From: Gammaproteobacteria bacterium
GTDB taxonomy: Bacteria; Pseudomonadota; Gammaproteobacteria; UBA12402
DNA length: 22,997 bases
Reading direction: 5' to 3'
Assembly: GCA_028282395.1 (NCBI GenBank)
Contig: JANQHY010000130.1
Span: 1 to 22,997, forward strand
Shown: positions 6,910 to 14,933 of the stretch, piece after piece
Layout of the letters: each line of letters begins with the position of its first letter
Numbering within the stretch: the stretch's first letter is position 1
Position numbers and translations under genes: made by a program
Notes under the pieces: model-generated
The model's input: only the letters and a program-made list of their open reading frames with translations
Databases searched by the model: none
What the model was told of the DNA's origin: nothing

Positions 6910-7977
6910 ATGAAACATACCAATACTATGCGCGAAGCCTTAAAGTTAGCTGAACTGGGGAAATATACCGTTTCACCCAATCCAGCTGTTGGCTGCATTT
7001 TGCTTAAGCGGCATAAAATCGTTGGCCGTGGCTGGCATCAGGCTGCTGGACAAGCTCATGCAGAAGTGATTGCCCTACGCCAGGCTGGCAGCCGTGCCCA
7101 AGGAGCAACACTTTATGTCACCCTAGAACCGTGCTGCCACTATGGCCGCACCCCTCCTTGTATTGATGCCATCATTGATGCAGGAATAAAGAAAGTTTAT
7201 GTTGCTTCAATGGACCCCAATCCACAGGTAAAAGGTCAGGGAATTAATCAACTACGTCAGGCTGGCATCGAAGTGAATGTTGGTCTATGCGATGCAGAAA
7301 ACCGTGAACTGAACCGTAGCTATTTCCACTACCACCATCATCAACGCCCCTGGGTAATTGCTAAATGGGCAATGTCTCTTGATGGTAAAATGGTAGTCAA
7401 TGATGCTGACGATCGGCAAATCTCCTCACTATCATCACAGCAGCGTTTACATAAACTACGCAACCGTGTGGATGGAATTTTAATTGGCGCGAAAACTGCC
7501 ATGCTTGACGACCCACAACTCTCTGTACGCCTATGTGATCTTAACCCCATTCGCCAACCACAGCCGATTATTTTATCACGCTATGGAAAATTACCGCTCA
7601 ATCTACAACTTCTACAGCCTGAACGCCAAGTTAAAACTGTTGTTGCAACCACTTCAGCAGTTGATCGCCAATGGCAACAAGCAGCAGAAAATCAAGGCGT
7701 AGAAGTCGTTGTCCTCCCTGATGATGATAATGGACAAATTGATCTTACCGCACTCCTCGACTATTTAGGTCAACGAGGCATGACCTCTCTATTAGTAGAA
7801 GGCGGACAATCAACTCACCACCATTTCTTTTCCGCTAACTGTGTAAATGAATGTCAATGCCATCTGGCGCCGGTGTTAATTGGTCCGTGGCAACAGAAAC
7901 GACAATTAGCCAAAACAGCATGTGAAGTGGTTGGCCCCGATTGGCACTATGCAACACTATTAACTGAGGAGAAATAA
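6910..7977 (+). CDS. ribD: Bifunctional riboflavin biosynthesis deaminase/reductase RibD
   Basis: Deaminates the pyrimidine product of GTP cyclohydrolase II and then reduces its ribosyl side chain (NADPH-dependent), the second and third steps of the GTP branch. The 355 residues are slightly shorter than the E. coli form (367). The N-terminal deaminase carries zinc ligands H50, C75 and C84 with catalytic E52 (AHAEV, PCCHYGRTPPC). The C-terminal reductase from about 145 shows KWAMSLDGK, a conserved IGAKTAMLDDPQL segment and LLVEGGQSTHH. The ATG follows GTGAGGTAACAG. It is the first gene of ribD-ribE-ribBA-ribH and sits behind the FMN riboswitch; ribE begins 3 bases after its stop. Confidence 0.97.
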   Translation: MKHTNTMREALKLAELGKYTVSPNPAVGCILLKRHKIVGRGWHQAAGQAHAEVIALRQAGSRAQGATLYVTLEPCCHYGRTPPCIDAIIDAGIKKVYVASMDPNPQVKGQGINQLRQAGIEVNVGLCDAENRELNRSYFHYHHHQRPWVIAKWAMSLDGKMVVNDADDRQISSLSSQQRLHKLRNRVDGILIGAKTAMLDDPQLSVRLCDLNPIRQPQPIILSRYGKLPLNLQLLQPERQVKTVVATTSAVDRQWQQAAENQGVEVVVLPDDDNGQIDLTALLDYLGQRGMTSLLVEGGQSTHHHFFSANCVNECQCHLAPVLIGPWQQKRQLAKTACEVVGPDWHYATLLTEEK

Positions 7978-7980
7978 ATT

Positions 7981-8595
7981 ATGTTTACTGGTATTGTTGA
8001 AGGCGTAGCAAAAATACTCTCAATTGTTGCGACCGAAGGACGGATGATATTAATTCTCACTGCGGCTTGGCTTGATGATCTTGCCATCGGTGACAGTTTG
8101 GCTGTTAATGGTGTCTGCTTAACCGTTACTACCATTGATGGCGATCGTTACCATTTTGATATCGTTCCTGAAACACTGCAGAGAACTAATCTGGGTCAAT
8201 TAAAAGAGAATGATCATGTTAATATTGAACGGTCAATGCAAGTCGGTGCACGAATTGGCGGCCATTTTGTCCAAGGGCATGTTGATGCAGTTGGTGAAAT
8301 TGTTGAGTGGCGTCAGGCCAATATCGATAGTAGTGACTGCTACTTAGCAAAAATCGCCATAGATAGAAAGCTAGCGCCTTATTTGGTAAATAAAGGTTAC
8401 GTTACAATTGACGGCATGAGCATTACCATTATTGAAGCTAGAGATGACTATTTCACTGTAACACTGATTCCTCATACTGTTGAAACGACTATTGCCAAAT
8501 CTTATCAATGCGGCAGTCGAGTTAATATTGAAACGGATGTTCTGGGTAAATATATTGTTAAACTTAATCAAGCAAACGAGGTTAGCCATGCATAA
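7981..8595 (+). CDS. ribE: Riboflavin synthase, alpha subunit
   Basis: Converts two molecules of 6,7-dimethyl-8-ribityllumazine into riboflavin and the pyrimidine substrate of RibH; forms a homotrimer in the cytosol. The 204 residues are typical. It contains the two tandem lumazine-binding repeats: MFTGIVEGVA at the start with AVNGVCLTVT (Cys46), and GHFVQGHVDAVGEI near residue 95 with YVTIDGMSITI. It begins 3 bases after ribD and its end overlaps the ribBA start by 8 bases (ATGCATAA), which suggests translational coupling. The usual E. coli symbol for this gene is ribC; ribE is used in operon-type nomenclature. Confidence 0.96.
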   Translation: MFTGIVEGVAKILSIVATEGRMILILTAAWLDDLAIGDSLAVNGVCLTVTTIDGDRYHFDIVPETLQRTNLGQLKENDHVNIERSMQVGARIGGHFVQGHVDAVGEIVEWRQANIDSSDCYLAKIAIDRKLAPYLVNKGYVTIDGMSITIIEARDDYFTVTLIPHTVETTIAKSYQCGSRVNIETDVLGKYIVKLNQANEVSHA

Positions 8596-9805
8596 TGAAA
8601 ATAAAAAAATTGTTGAACAAGCTATTGCAGATCTGCAGCAGGGAAAAACGGTACTTCTACTTGACAGCAAAACGCGTGAAAATGAGGGCGATATGATTTT
8701 TGCTGCTGAAATGGCAACAGAAGAGAACGTTAATTTTCTTATTCAACATGGCAGTGGCATTGTCTGTCTTCCCATGCTTGAAGAGCAGGCGCAACGCCTC
8801 GGACTATCACCAATGGTCAATCCCGCCAACAATAGCAGTCGTCACCGCACCCCGTTCACACAATCTATTGGCGCCACACAGGGCACGACAACTGGCGTGT
8901 CTGCAGCTGATCGCGCTCATACTATTCGTACCGCTATGGATAGCCGCGCGACTGCCGTTGATCTATCACGTCCAGGTCATGTTTTTCCACTTATTGCCCA
9001 GCAGCATGGCGTATTAAAACGGGCTGGACATACCGAAGGTGCTGTTGACTTAATGCGTCTAGCTGGATTAAAACCGGGCGCGGTGCTTTGTGAAGTAATG
9101 AATCGTGATGGCACCATGGCAAAGGGTGAACAGTTACACGAGTTTGCCAAAACTCATCAATTAACACTCTTAACGATTGAAGCATTAATTGATTACCGCC
9201 GTCAACAAGAAATGTTAATTGCACCCGTTGCTGAAAGTAAAATTACCCTTGATGATTGTGGTGAATGGACAATAACACTATTCCGCAATCCCATTGATGA
9301 CACAACTGTCACTGTTTTACGCTCTGGCGACTCATCGACTGGAGATCCATTAGTAAGAATTCACTCTGCCTGCTTTACGGGTGAAACCCTAGGCTCACTG
9401 CATTGTGATTGTCGTCAACAATTAACTCATGCAATGAAACAGATCTCACAACATGGCGGCTATCTCATCTATCTCGAACAGGAAGGGAGAGGAATTGGCT
9501 TAGTTAATAAAATTCGCGCTTATGATTTACAGCAACGTCACACTATTGATACGTTTGCTGCCAATCGCCAACTGGGATTACCTGAAGACAACAGAGACTA
9601 TACCATAGCAGCAAAAGTTCTTCACTTTTATCGTCAGCGTTCAGTTAAACTTCTGACCAACAATCCAGAAAAGGTAGCCGCATTGAATCATTATCAAATT
9701 GCTGTTGAACAGATCACTATGCCAGTGAATACAACCTGCCATAACCATGCATACCTAAAAGCTAAAGCAACATTACGACAACACGCCATCGAAATGGCTG
9801 AATAG
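8588..9805 (+). CDS. ribBA: Bifunctional DHBP synthase / GTP cyclohydrolase II RibBA
   Basis: Supplies both precursors: 3,4-dihydroxy-2-butanone-4-phosphate from ribulose-5-phosphate and the pyrimidine intermediate from GTP. 405 residues. The N-terminal DHBP synthase carries RENEGD (30-35), RPGHVFPL (128-135), GHTEGAVDL (147-155) and CEVMNRDGTMA. The C-terminal cyclohydrolase II (from about 205) has zinc cysteines C262, C273 and C275 in the C-x10-C-x-C spacing, EQEGRGIGL (297-305) and LLTNNPEKV. Both halves look intact, unlike some RibBA in which the second half has decayed. The open frame extends upstream to 8480 within ribE, but ATG 8588 begins at the family start and overlaps the ribE stop. 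Confidence 0.97.
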   Translation: MHNENKKIVEQAIADLQQGKTVLLLDSKTRENEGDMIFAAEMATEENVNFLIQHGSGIVCLPMLEEQAQRLGLSPMVNPANNSSRHRTPFTQSIGATQGTTTGVSAADRAHTIRTAMDSRATAVDLSRPGHVFPLIAQQHGVLKRAGHTEGAVDLMRLAGLKPGAVLCEVMNRDGTMAKGEQLHEFAKTHQLTLLTIEALIDYRRQQEMLIAPVAESKITLDDCGEWTITLFRNPIDDTTVTVLRSGDSSTGDPLVRIHSACFTGETLGSLHCDCRQQLTHAMKQISQHGGYLIYLEQEGRGIGLVNKIRAYDLQQRHTIDTFAANRQLGLPEDNRDYTIAAKVLHFYRQRSVKLLTNNPEKVAALNHYQIAVEQITMPVNTTCHNHAYLKAKATLRQHAIEMAE

Positions 9806-9815
9806 GAGATCCATT

Positions 9816-10277
9816 ATGTCAACACAACTTGCTATTGTTATCAGTGAATTTAACCAGCTGATCACTGATCGATTATTACAAGGCGCCTTAACACAACTGC
9901 AACATTACCAACTAACGCCTGATACAATACCAATCATTCGGGTTCCAGGCGCAATTGAAATTCCTTTTGCTATCCAGCAATTACTCGAACACGGCGATTA
10001 CAATGCAGTTATCGCATTGGGGGCAGTCATTCGTGGCGAAACCAGCCATTATGATAGTGTCTGTCAACAGGTAAGTTATGGCTGCCAACGTCTCATTCTC
10101 GACTACCAAACACCAATTATCTTTGGCGTATTAACTACGGACAATGCTGAACAGGCTTATGCGCGCAGCGGCGGCAACCATAGTAATAAAGGTAGCGAAG
10201 CGGTTGACTGCGCCATGCATATGATTAAAACTGCCCAAGATATCACCAAATTAACTGGCCATACTACCTCATGTTAA
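9816..10277 (+). CDS. ribH: 6,7-dimethyl-8-ribityllumazine synthase
   Basis: Condenses the pyrimidine intermediate with DHBP to give the lumazine substrate of riboflavin synthase; usually pentameric or a 60-mer capsid. The 153 residues are typical. Family motifs are VISEFNQLITDRLL at the N terminus, VPGAIEIPFA near residue 45, GAVIRGETSHYDSVC near 70-85 with the catalytic His, FGVLTTDNAEQAYARSGG near 105-125 and NKGSEAVDCA. The ATG follows TAGGAG, 10 bases after ribBA. The operon ends here: nusB, which often follows ribH in gammaproteobacteria, is not present. The nearest downstream gene is a histidine kinase after about 350 bases. Confidence 0.97.
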   Translation: MSTQLAIVISEFNQLITDRLLQGALTQLQHYQLTPDTIPIIRVPGAIEIPFAIQQLLEHGDYNAVIALGAVIRGETSHYDSVCQQVSYGCQRLILDYQTPIIFGVLTTDNAEQAYARSGGNHSNKGSEAVDCAMHMIKTAQDITKLTGHTTSC

Positions 10278-10637
10278 GACGAGCACTCAGTGTAAATATT
10301 GCAATTTAGTAAGATTATGACTAAAATAGTTCTTAGGTAAGTACTTTTCACTGGGTATTAGAGGTGCTCCAGTCATTACCGATTGGGGACAAGGGTGTTG
10401 TAGAGAACTATGAGAGAGCTGTTTACGAAATATAGCTGCAGGTACTGTTGGAAAAAGGAAAATGGATGCCAAACCATATACTTTCCTATTTCAATACAAA
10501 ACACCCCTTTTATTCTTACCAATTATTGTAATAATATGACTCCATAGTAAAAATAAACAGGATCTGGATCATGGATTTAGCAAAAATTACACTCATGGAC
10601 GAGGAAGTAAAATGAGATTTAAATAATGGGGGCAACT
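10278..10637 (+). other. Long intergenic leader between ribH and the sensor kinase, with a possible decayed reading frame
   Basis: No intact gene is seen in about 350 bases. One plus-strand frame, roughly 10330-10550, reads GIRGAPVITDWGQGCCREL, one stop near 10410, then NIAAGTVGKRKMDAKPYTF and onward to a stop near 10550. It could be a relic of a gene, though I cannot name a family. A 14-codon mini-frame (10571-10615, ATG to TGA) and a 4-codon frame overlapping it (10612-10626) precede the kinase. No clear terminator with a U-run follows ribH. Confidence 0.5.
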
Positions 10638-12176
10638 ATGAGTGCATCAGAAATCAATTTGGAAACGATTCTTTCCAGTCTACCCTGTCACATCTATTGG
10701 ATTGACCGTCAGGGCACGATTATTGGCTGCAATGATTTGCAAGCAAAAAGCATCGGTTTCTCCTCGCGTCAAGATGCAATTGGTAGTCGTATAACCGACC
10801 TCGATTCACAGAAATACGCTAACCATATCTTTGGTGAAAATGATCAAGTTATGGAGAGTGGCGAAGCACAAATGATAAACAAACCGATTGAACATGCTGA
10901 CGGTAGCAAATCTATTCACCTCTCCTATAAAATGCCATTAAAGGATAAATCTAATCAAGTGATCGGCCTACTCGGCATTGCATTTGATATTTCAGAGATG
11001 AAGGAAAAAATTGAAGCGCTCTTTAACGAGGAAAACCCGCTAACCACAGTAACCTCACATGATATTATTGCCTCATCATCAGGCTATATTTACTGGAAAG
11101 ATAGTACTGGCCACTATCTTGGCTGCAATAATCAGTGGGCAAATGCCTTTGGGTTACACTCTGCCGCAGAAATAAACGGCAAAACCGATTATGACCTTTT
11201 CCCTAAAGAGATTGCAGAGAAGTTGATTGCTACCGATAAAGAAGTTCTCACTTCCGGCAATTCCAGCATGATGGAAGAGACGGTAGAGTTTAGCAACGGT
11301 GAAAAGATTATTTTATTATCTAATAAAAAACCACTGCTCGATGACAACGGCAAAGTCATGGGCGTTTTTGGCAATTCATTCGACATTACTGAAAGAAAAA
11401 GAGAGCGTATTGCCTTACAAGAAGCGAAAGCACAAGCAGAAAAAGCGAATAGTCTTAAAACCCAATTTATCCGTGACGTCGAACATGATATACGCACACC
11501 ACTCGCGGGAGTCTGGTCGGTTCTCGATCTTTGGTATCACGACGAAGCTGATCCAAAAAAGAAACAGATGACAGCAGAAATGTGTCGCGCATTGTGGCAA
11601 TTAATGGAATACTGCAACGACATTCTCGATTTTTCACGCATTGAACATGGCGCTGTGCCGATTAATAATACCTCCTTCTCGATGAAAAAACTTGCCAATA
11701 ATATTATTGCCATGGAGAAGATCACTGCTAAGAAAAAAGGTTTAGAAATTATCCTTGACTATGACTCGAACATTCCCTTAGTCGTAACTGGTGACAAATA
11801 TCGCCTTAACCGCATTCTTATTAATTTAATAGGTAACGCTATTAAATTCACGCAAAATGGTTACGTTAAACTTAAAATTAGCGAACAAGCGCCAGCTAAT
11901 AAAAACGATCCAATTATGATTCGTTTTGACATTGAGGATAGCGGCATTGGCATCCCACAGGACAAACAGAAAACTATTTATGAAAGTTTTGCTAAAGTTG
12001 ACCCAAGCAACAAAGGTTTATATCTCGGCCCTGGTTTAGGATTACGTGTCGTCAAACAGTTTGCCCATGAACTGAATGGTGAAATCGCTCTACAGAGTGA
12101 ACCGGAAAAGGGTTCAACATTCAGCGTTAGTTTACCTTTCCAACACTCTACTGCTAAAGTAGAGGAAGTTGAATAA
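10638..12176 (+). CDS. Soluble double-PAS sensor histidine kinase
   Basis: Two-component sensor kinase with no signal peptide or membrane span, so it should sense a cytosolic cue. With the start at ATG 10638 it has 512 residues. Two similar PAS domains lie at about 10-125 and 140-255; each begins with an HIYW or YIYW motif, has a G-C-N tripeptide and ends in DISEMKEK or DITERKRE. A helical linker follows (256-275). The HisKA box has H283 in EHDIRTPL. The ATPase domain has the N box NRILINLIGNAIKFT with N400, G1 DSGIGIP with D434, an F-box and the G2 loop GPGLGLRVV. There is no receiver or HPt domain and no response regulator nearby. An alternative ATG at 10626 has no ribosome site; GGGGG sits 5 bases before 10638. 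The ligand is unknown. Confidence 0.93.
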   Translation: MSASEINLETILSSLPCHIYWIDRQGTIIGCNDLQAKSIGFSSRQDAIGSRITDLDSQKYANHIFGENDQVMESGEAQMINKPIEHADGSKSIHLSYKMPLKDKSNQVIGLLGIAFDISEMKEKIEALFNEENPLTTVTSHDIIASSSGYIYWKDSTGHYLGCNNQWANAFGLHSAAEINGKTDYDLFPKEIAEKLIATDKEVLTSGNSSMMEETVEFSNGEKIILLSNKKPLLDDNGKVMGVFGNSFDITERKRERIALQEAKAQAEKANSLKTQFIRDVEHDIRTPLAGVWSVLDLWYHDEADPKKKQMTAEMCRALWQLMEYCNDILDFSRIEHGAVPINNTSFSMKKLANNIIAMEKITAKKKGLEIILDYDSNIPLVVTGDKYRLNRILINLIGNAIKFTQNGYVKLKISEQAPANKNDPIMIRFDIEDSGIGIPQDKQKTIYESFAKVDPSNKGLYLGPGLGLRVVKQFAHELNGEIALQSEPEKGSTFSVSLPFQHSTAKVEEVE

Positions 12177-12223
12177 TTTTTGCTATAGAATCGTAGCATT
12201 AGCACTATTCGACTAAGGGCGCG

Positions 12224-13096
12224 CTAATAAAGATAACTGAGAAATAGTCCGATAAAGATTGTCAGACCAATCCAGCGATTGTGACAGAATGCACGAAAGC
12301 AGCGATCACGCTGGTGGCCCTTAATGAGAAATTGCTCATAAAGTGCGAGAAGTACTGCGACAAATAACCCTAAATAAAATGGCCAATGCAATCCAGCTAG
12401 TTTTGCTGTAAGCACCAACAGAGAAAACATAATGAATTGAAAAACGCCAATCCAAAGATTAGTAGCACGGCCAAATAATAATGCCGTCGAATTAACCGAA
12501 ATTTTTTTATCATCTTCCTGATCAACTAATGCATACATCGTATCATAAATTAACGGCCAAAATAGTGATGCTAATGCTAACAACCAAGCCAATGGCGGTA
12601 ACTGGTTTTGCACGGCTGCAAATGCCATTAATATTGGCCAGGCTCCCATTGCAACACCCAATACTAGCTGAGGCAATGAAGTAATCCGTTTCATTAATGG
12701 ATAAATCATTGACAAGATAAAGCCGAGAATGGCCAATCCAACCGTTAATATGTTAGTTAATGATACTAGGAACAGCGCTAAACAGGCTAATAAAAAAAGG
12801 AGGATAACCGCCTCAGGTAAGGTAATACGCTTGGCAGCTAATGGCCGATTTTTCGTGCGCTCAACATGTGGATCAATATGGCGGTCAGCAATATCATTAG
12901 CAATACACCCCAAAGAGCGCGTTACAATAACACCCAGAACAAAAATCACAACAAGGCGTGGTGCTGGCCTACCCGCTGCCGCAACCCACAGCCCCCATAA
13001 GGTCGGCCATAACAATAGCAGGATACCAATCGGGCGATCAAAGCGCATTAAACGACTATAATCGCTAAATCGGGCGGCTAATGGGTGGTTTATCAT
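12224..13096 (-). CDS. ubiA: 4-hydroxybenzoate octaprenyltransferase UbiA
   Basis: Integral membrane prenyltransferase that attaches the polyprenyl tail to 4-hydroxybenzoate in ubiquinone synthesis. The 290 residues match the family. The first Asp-rich motif NDIADRHID lies at 67-75 and is followed by the conserved RTKNRPLA; the second, YALVDQEDDKK, lies near 188-198. About eight hydrophobic segments separate them. It converges on the kinase gene with a 47-base gap and lies downstream of the YrbG-like exchanger on the same strand, 73 bases away. No ubiC was seen nearby, although ubiC often lies beside ubiA in E. coli relatives, so 4-hydroxybenzoate must come from elsewhere in the genome. Confidence 0.96.
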   Translation of the reverse strand: MINHPLAARFSDYSRLMRFDRPIGILLLLWPTLWGLWVAAAGRPAPRLVVIFVLGVIVTRSLGCIANDIADRHIDPHVERTKNRPLAAKRITLPEAVILLFLLACLALFLVSLTNILTVGLAILGFILSMIYPLMKRITSLPQLVLGVAMGAWPILMAFAAVQNQLPPLAWLLALASLFWPLIYDTMYALVDQEDDKKISVNSTALLFGRATNLWIGVFQFIMFSLLVLTAKLAGLHWPFYLGLFVAVLLALYEQFLIKGHQRDRCFRAFCHNRWIGLTIFIGLFLSYLY

Positions 13097-13169
13097 CGAC
13101 TAGAGGCTCTCTCATTACTTATTGCGTTTATTGTAGCCATTTACTTAGTGATTGCAAGCTAAGACGGTA

Positions 13170-14087
13170 TTATTGCCACCAGATAAGGCCATAAATCAGA
13201 CCATAAACAATAATCAACACTGCCCCCAACCAGCGTTTTCTCAATATAGTCATGCCGATAACTGCCAAAAAGAGCAATGCACTGAATAGTAATCCAATCG
13301 TCGCAATCGCGCTTACTCCATGGCTGGTAAACGGGGCAATGATACTCGGCAGACCGATACCAATCAATACATTACTGATATTACTACCAATAATGTTTCC
13401 CACTACCAAGTCTGAATAACCACGATAACTGGCCATCACCGAGAGAACAATCTCAGGCAACGACGTACCAATCGCAATAATACTCATAGCGATAATTGCC
13501 TGATCAATATGCCAGCTAGTTGCCAAATCAACAGCACTATTGACGATCAGTCTCGAACTAACCAGTAGTAATAACAGACCAATCAGCGTTTTTGCTACAC
13601 TACTATACCAGCTGGCCACTTTTGTTGACTCTGGCTCAGCACTATGATGACTGTAGTGTTTCGTCAATAACCATACACTTACTACCGCTGCAACTAACAT
13701 AACAATGCCTAGCCAGCGTGGGAAACTACCCAGCAACATGCCACAAAATAGCAATAGCGTAGCAATGACAAAAGCACCAACATTCACCAGGTTAAAGTAA
13801 TTAATCGTCGTAATTGGACGAATTAGTAGCGCTAGCCCCATCACCAAGGAGGCATTAGTAATGTTACTGCCAACAATATTACCAACCAGTATATTGCCAT
13901 TTGCACTGATTGCAGAATAAATTGAGATAGCGATTTCTGGTACCGATGTGCCAAAACCAACAATAATTAAACCGGTAACAAATTCAGGCCAATGCAAGCG
14001 CCGACCAAGCTCCATGACGCCTTTAATCAGACAATCACTACTCCAACAGATTAGCACAATGCCCAATATCAGGCCTACTATCGTCAC
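13170..14087 (-). CDS. Calcium/sodium antiporter, YrbG family
   Basis: Inner-membrane cation exchanger of the CaCA superfamily. The 305 residues and about ten hydrophobic segments fit. The two inverted alpha-repeats are clear: GFGTSVPEIAISI with GNIVGSNITNASLVMG near residues 44-85, and AIGTSLPEIVLSV with GNIIGSNISNVLIGIG in the C-terminal half. The acidic residues in the two PEI motifs bind the cations. The start is a GTG at 14085-14087, chosen because AGAGGAG lies 7 bases upstream of it and no better start is in frame. It is on the minus strand, back to back with msrA across 221 bases, and upstream of ubiA. Confidence 0.92.
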   Translation of the reverse strand: MTIVGLILGIVLICWSSDCLIKGVMELGRRLHWPEFVTGLIIVGFGTSVPEIAISIYSAISANGNILVGNIVGSNITNASLVMGLALLIRPITTINYFNLVNVGAFVIATLLLFCGMLLGSFPRWLGIVMLVAAVVSVWLLTKHYSHHSAEPESTKVASWYSSVAKTLIGLLLLLVSSRLIVNSAVDLATSWHIDQAIIAMSIIAIGTSLPEIVLSVMASYRGYSDLVVGNIIGSNISNVLIGIGLPSIIAPFTSHGVSAIATIGLLFSALLFLAVIGMTILRKRWLGAVLIIVYGLIYGLIWWQ

Positions 14088-14163
14088 ACACTTCTCCTCT
14101 CTTGCGCCACTTCATCTAGTGTAACACCACTGAAACAGATTTGGTTAGGGTGCACGAATAAAT

Positions 14164-14203
14164 AGTCTTGACATCCTCACCTACCTAAAGGAAGGTGATT
14201 CCT
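14164..14203 (-). mobile_element. Solo right end of an IS200/IS605-family (TnpB) transposon
   Basis: The sequence TCTTGACATCCTCACC (14166-14181) followed by TACCTAAAGGAAGGTGATTC matches the pattern of TnpB-element right ends: on the reverse strand it is GGAATC, a hairpin with the CCTTTAGG core, then GAGGATGTCAAGA. A stem pairs TCACCT (14177-14182) with AGGTGA (14193-14198), one A-A mismatch, two more pairs and a TAAA loop. In that orientation tnpB would lie to the right, yet msrA's leader is there instead, so only the end remains. The identification rests on remembered consensus, not a search. Confidence 0.6.
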
Positions 14204-14245
14204 ATTACTAGGCTGCGAGATAACGATAAGGAAGATAAAAGAAAC

Positions 14246-14274
14246 TTGAGCATCACATTATAACCGCGTAGCAT
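14246..14274 (+). promoter_or_regulatory. Candidate promoter for msrA
   Basis: TTGAGC (14246-14251) and TAGCAT (14269-14274) are separated by 17 bases, each matching four of six consensus positions. Transcription would start near 14281, giving a leader of about 28 bases with AAGGAG before the ATG. It lies beside the solo transposon end. Confidence 0.4.
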
Positions 14275-14308
14275 CAATAGTAAGGGAACAGACGACAAGG
14301 AGATTATC

Positions 14309-14881
14309 ATGAAACGCTTGATAGGAATATGCATTCTATTAACTGCTGCAATCTACCATATCAGTTATGGTCAAAGTGCTATCTTTGCCGGTGGTTGTTT
14401 CTGGTGTATGCAAGAAGCTTTTGATAAAGTTCCAGGCGTCACGACGACAACCGTTGGTTATGATGGTGGTATACGTCCCAACCCCTCCTACTCACAGGTT
14501 TCTGCCGGCCAAACCGCCTATGCTGAAGTCATCCGAGTTACCTATAATCCAGAAAAAGTTTCCTACGCGCAACTTCTGCAGACTTTCTGGCACAATATTG
14601 ATCCAACTGTGAGAAATCGTCAATTTTGCGACAAGGGCCGTCAATATCGCAGTGCTATTTTTTACTTGAACGCTGCACAAAAAGCTGCAGCAATAGAATC
14701 ATTACAAGCGGTGAGAAGGCGCTTTGGCATTGTCCATACAGAAATTGTTGCTTCAACCCACTTCTATCCGGCAGAGAGTTATCATCAAAATTATTATCGT
14801 AAAAATCCTGTTCGTTACCATTTCTATAAATGGAACTGTGGCAGAGCGCAACGTCTTAAACAGCTTTGGGGCGATCATTGA
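14309..14881 (+). CDS. msrA: Exported peptide-methionine (S)-S-oxide reductase MsrA
   Basis: Reduces methionine-S-sulfoxide in oxidised proteins. The 190 residues start with a short basic region and a hydrophobic core (MKRLIGICILLTAAIYHISYG), which predicts a cleaved signal peptide at about residue 21, so the enzyme should act in the periplasm or outside the cell. The catalytic GCFWC lies at 29-33 (C30), with YAEVIRVTYN (E73), RQYRSAIFY near 111-119 and a resolving-type C177 in NCGRAQRL. Family structure is complete and MsrA only: no MsrB domain follows. The ATG has AAGGAG at good spacing. It lies beside the solo transposon end. Confidence 0.93.
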   Translation: MKRLIGICILLTAAIYHISYGQSAIFAGGCFWCMQEAFDKVPGVTTTTVGYDGGIRPNPSYSQVSAGQTAYAEVIRVTYNPEKVSYAQLLQTFWHNIDPTVRNRQFCDKGRQYRSAIFYLNAAQKAAAIESLQAVRRRFGIVHTEIVASTHFYPAESYHQNYYRKNPVRYHFYKWNCGRAQRLKQLWGDH

Positions 14882-14933
14882 CAACACACCACGAATGTAG
14901 TATTATTGAACAATAGATAACGTGGTAGTTATT

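Noticed and set aside
6498..6918. Two reverse-strand open frames (76 and 94 codons) over the rib leader
   Set aside because: They run through the FMN riboswitch, whose conserved RNA blocks fully explain the sequence.
8480..8587. N-terminal extension of ribBA by 36 residues
   Set aside because: It lies inside ribE in another frame and precedes the family start; ATG 8588 is the natural coupled start.
10287..10472. Reverse-strand open frame of 61 codons downstream of ribH
   Set aside because: No ribosome site, no recognisable motif, and the overlapping plus strand looks equally relic-like.
12181..12198. TGCTA/TAGCA hairpin after the kinase gene as a terminator
   Set aside because: The stem is 5 bases and neither strand has a U-run on the correct side.
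14168..14173. TTGACA as a perfect -35 box upstream of msrA
   Set aside because: No -10 lies 16-18 bases downstream (GAAGGT is there); the match belongs to the transposon-end motif.
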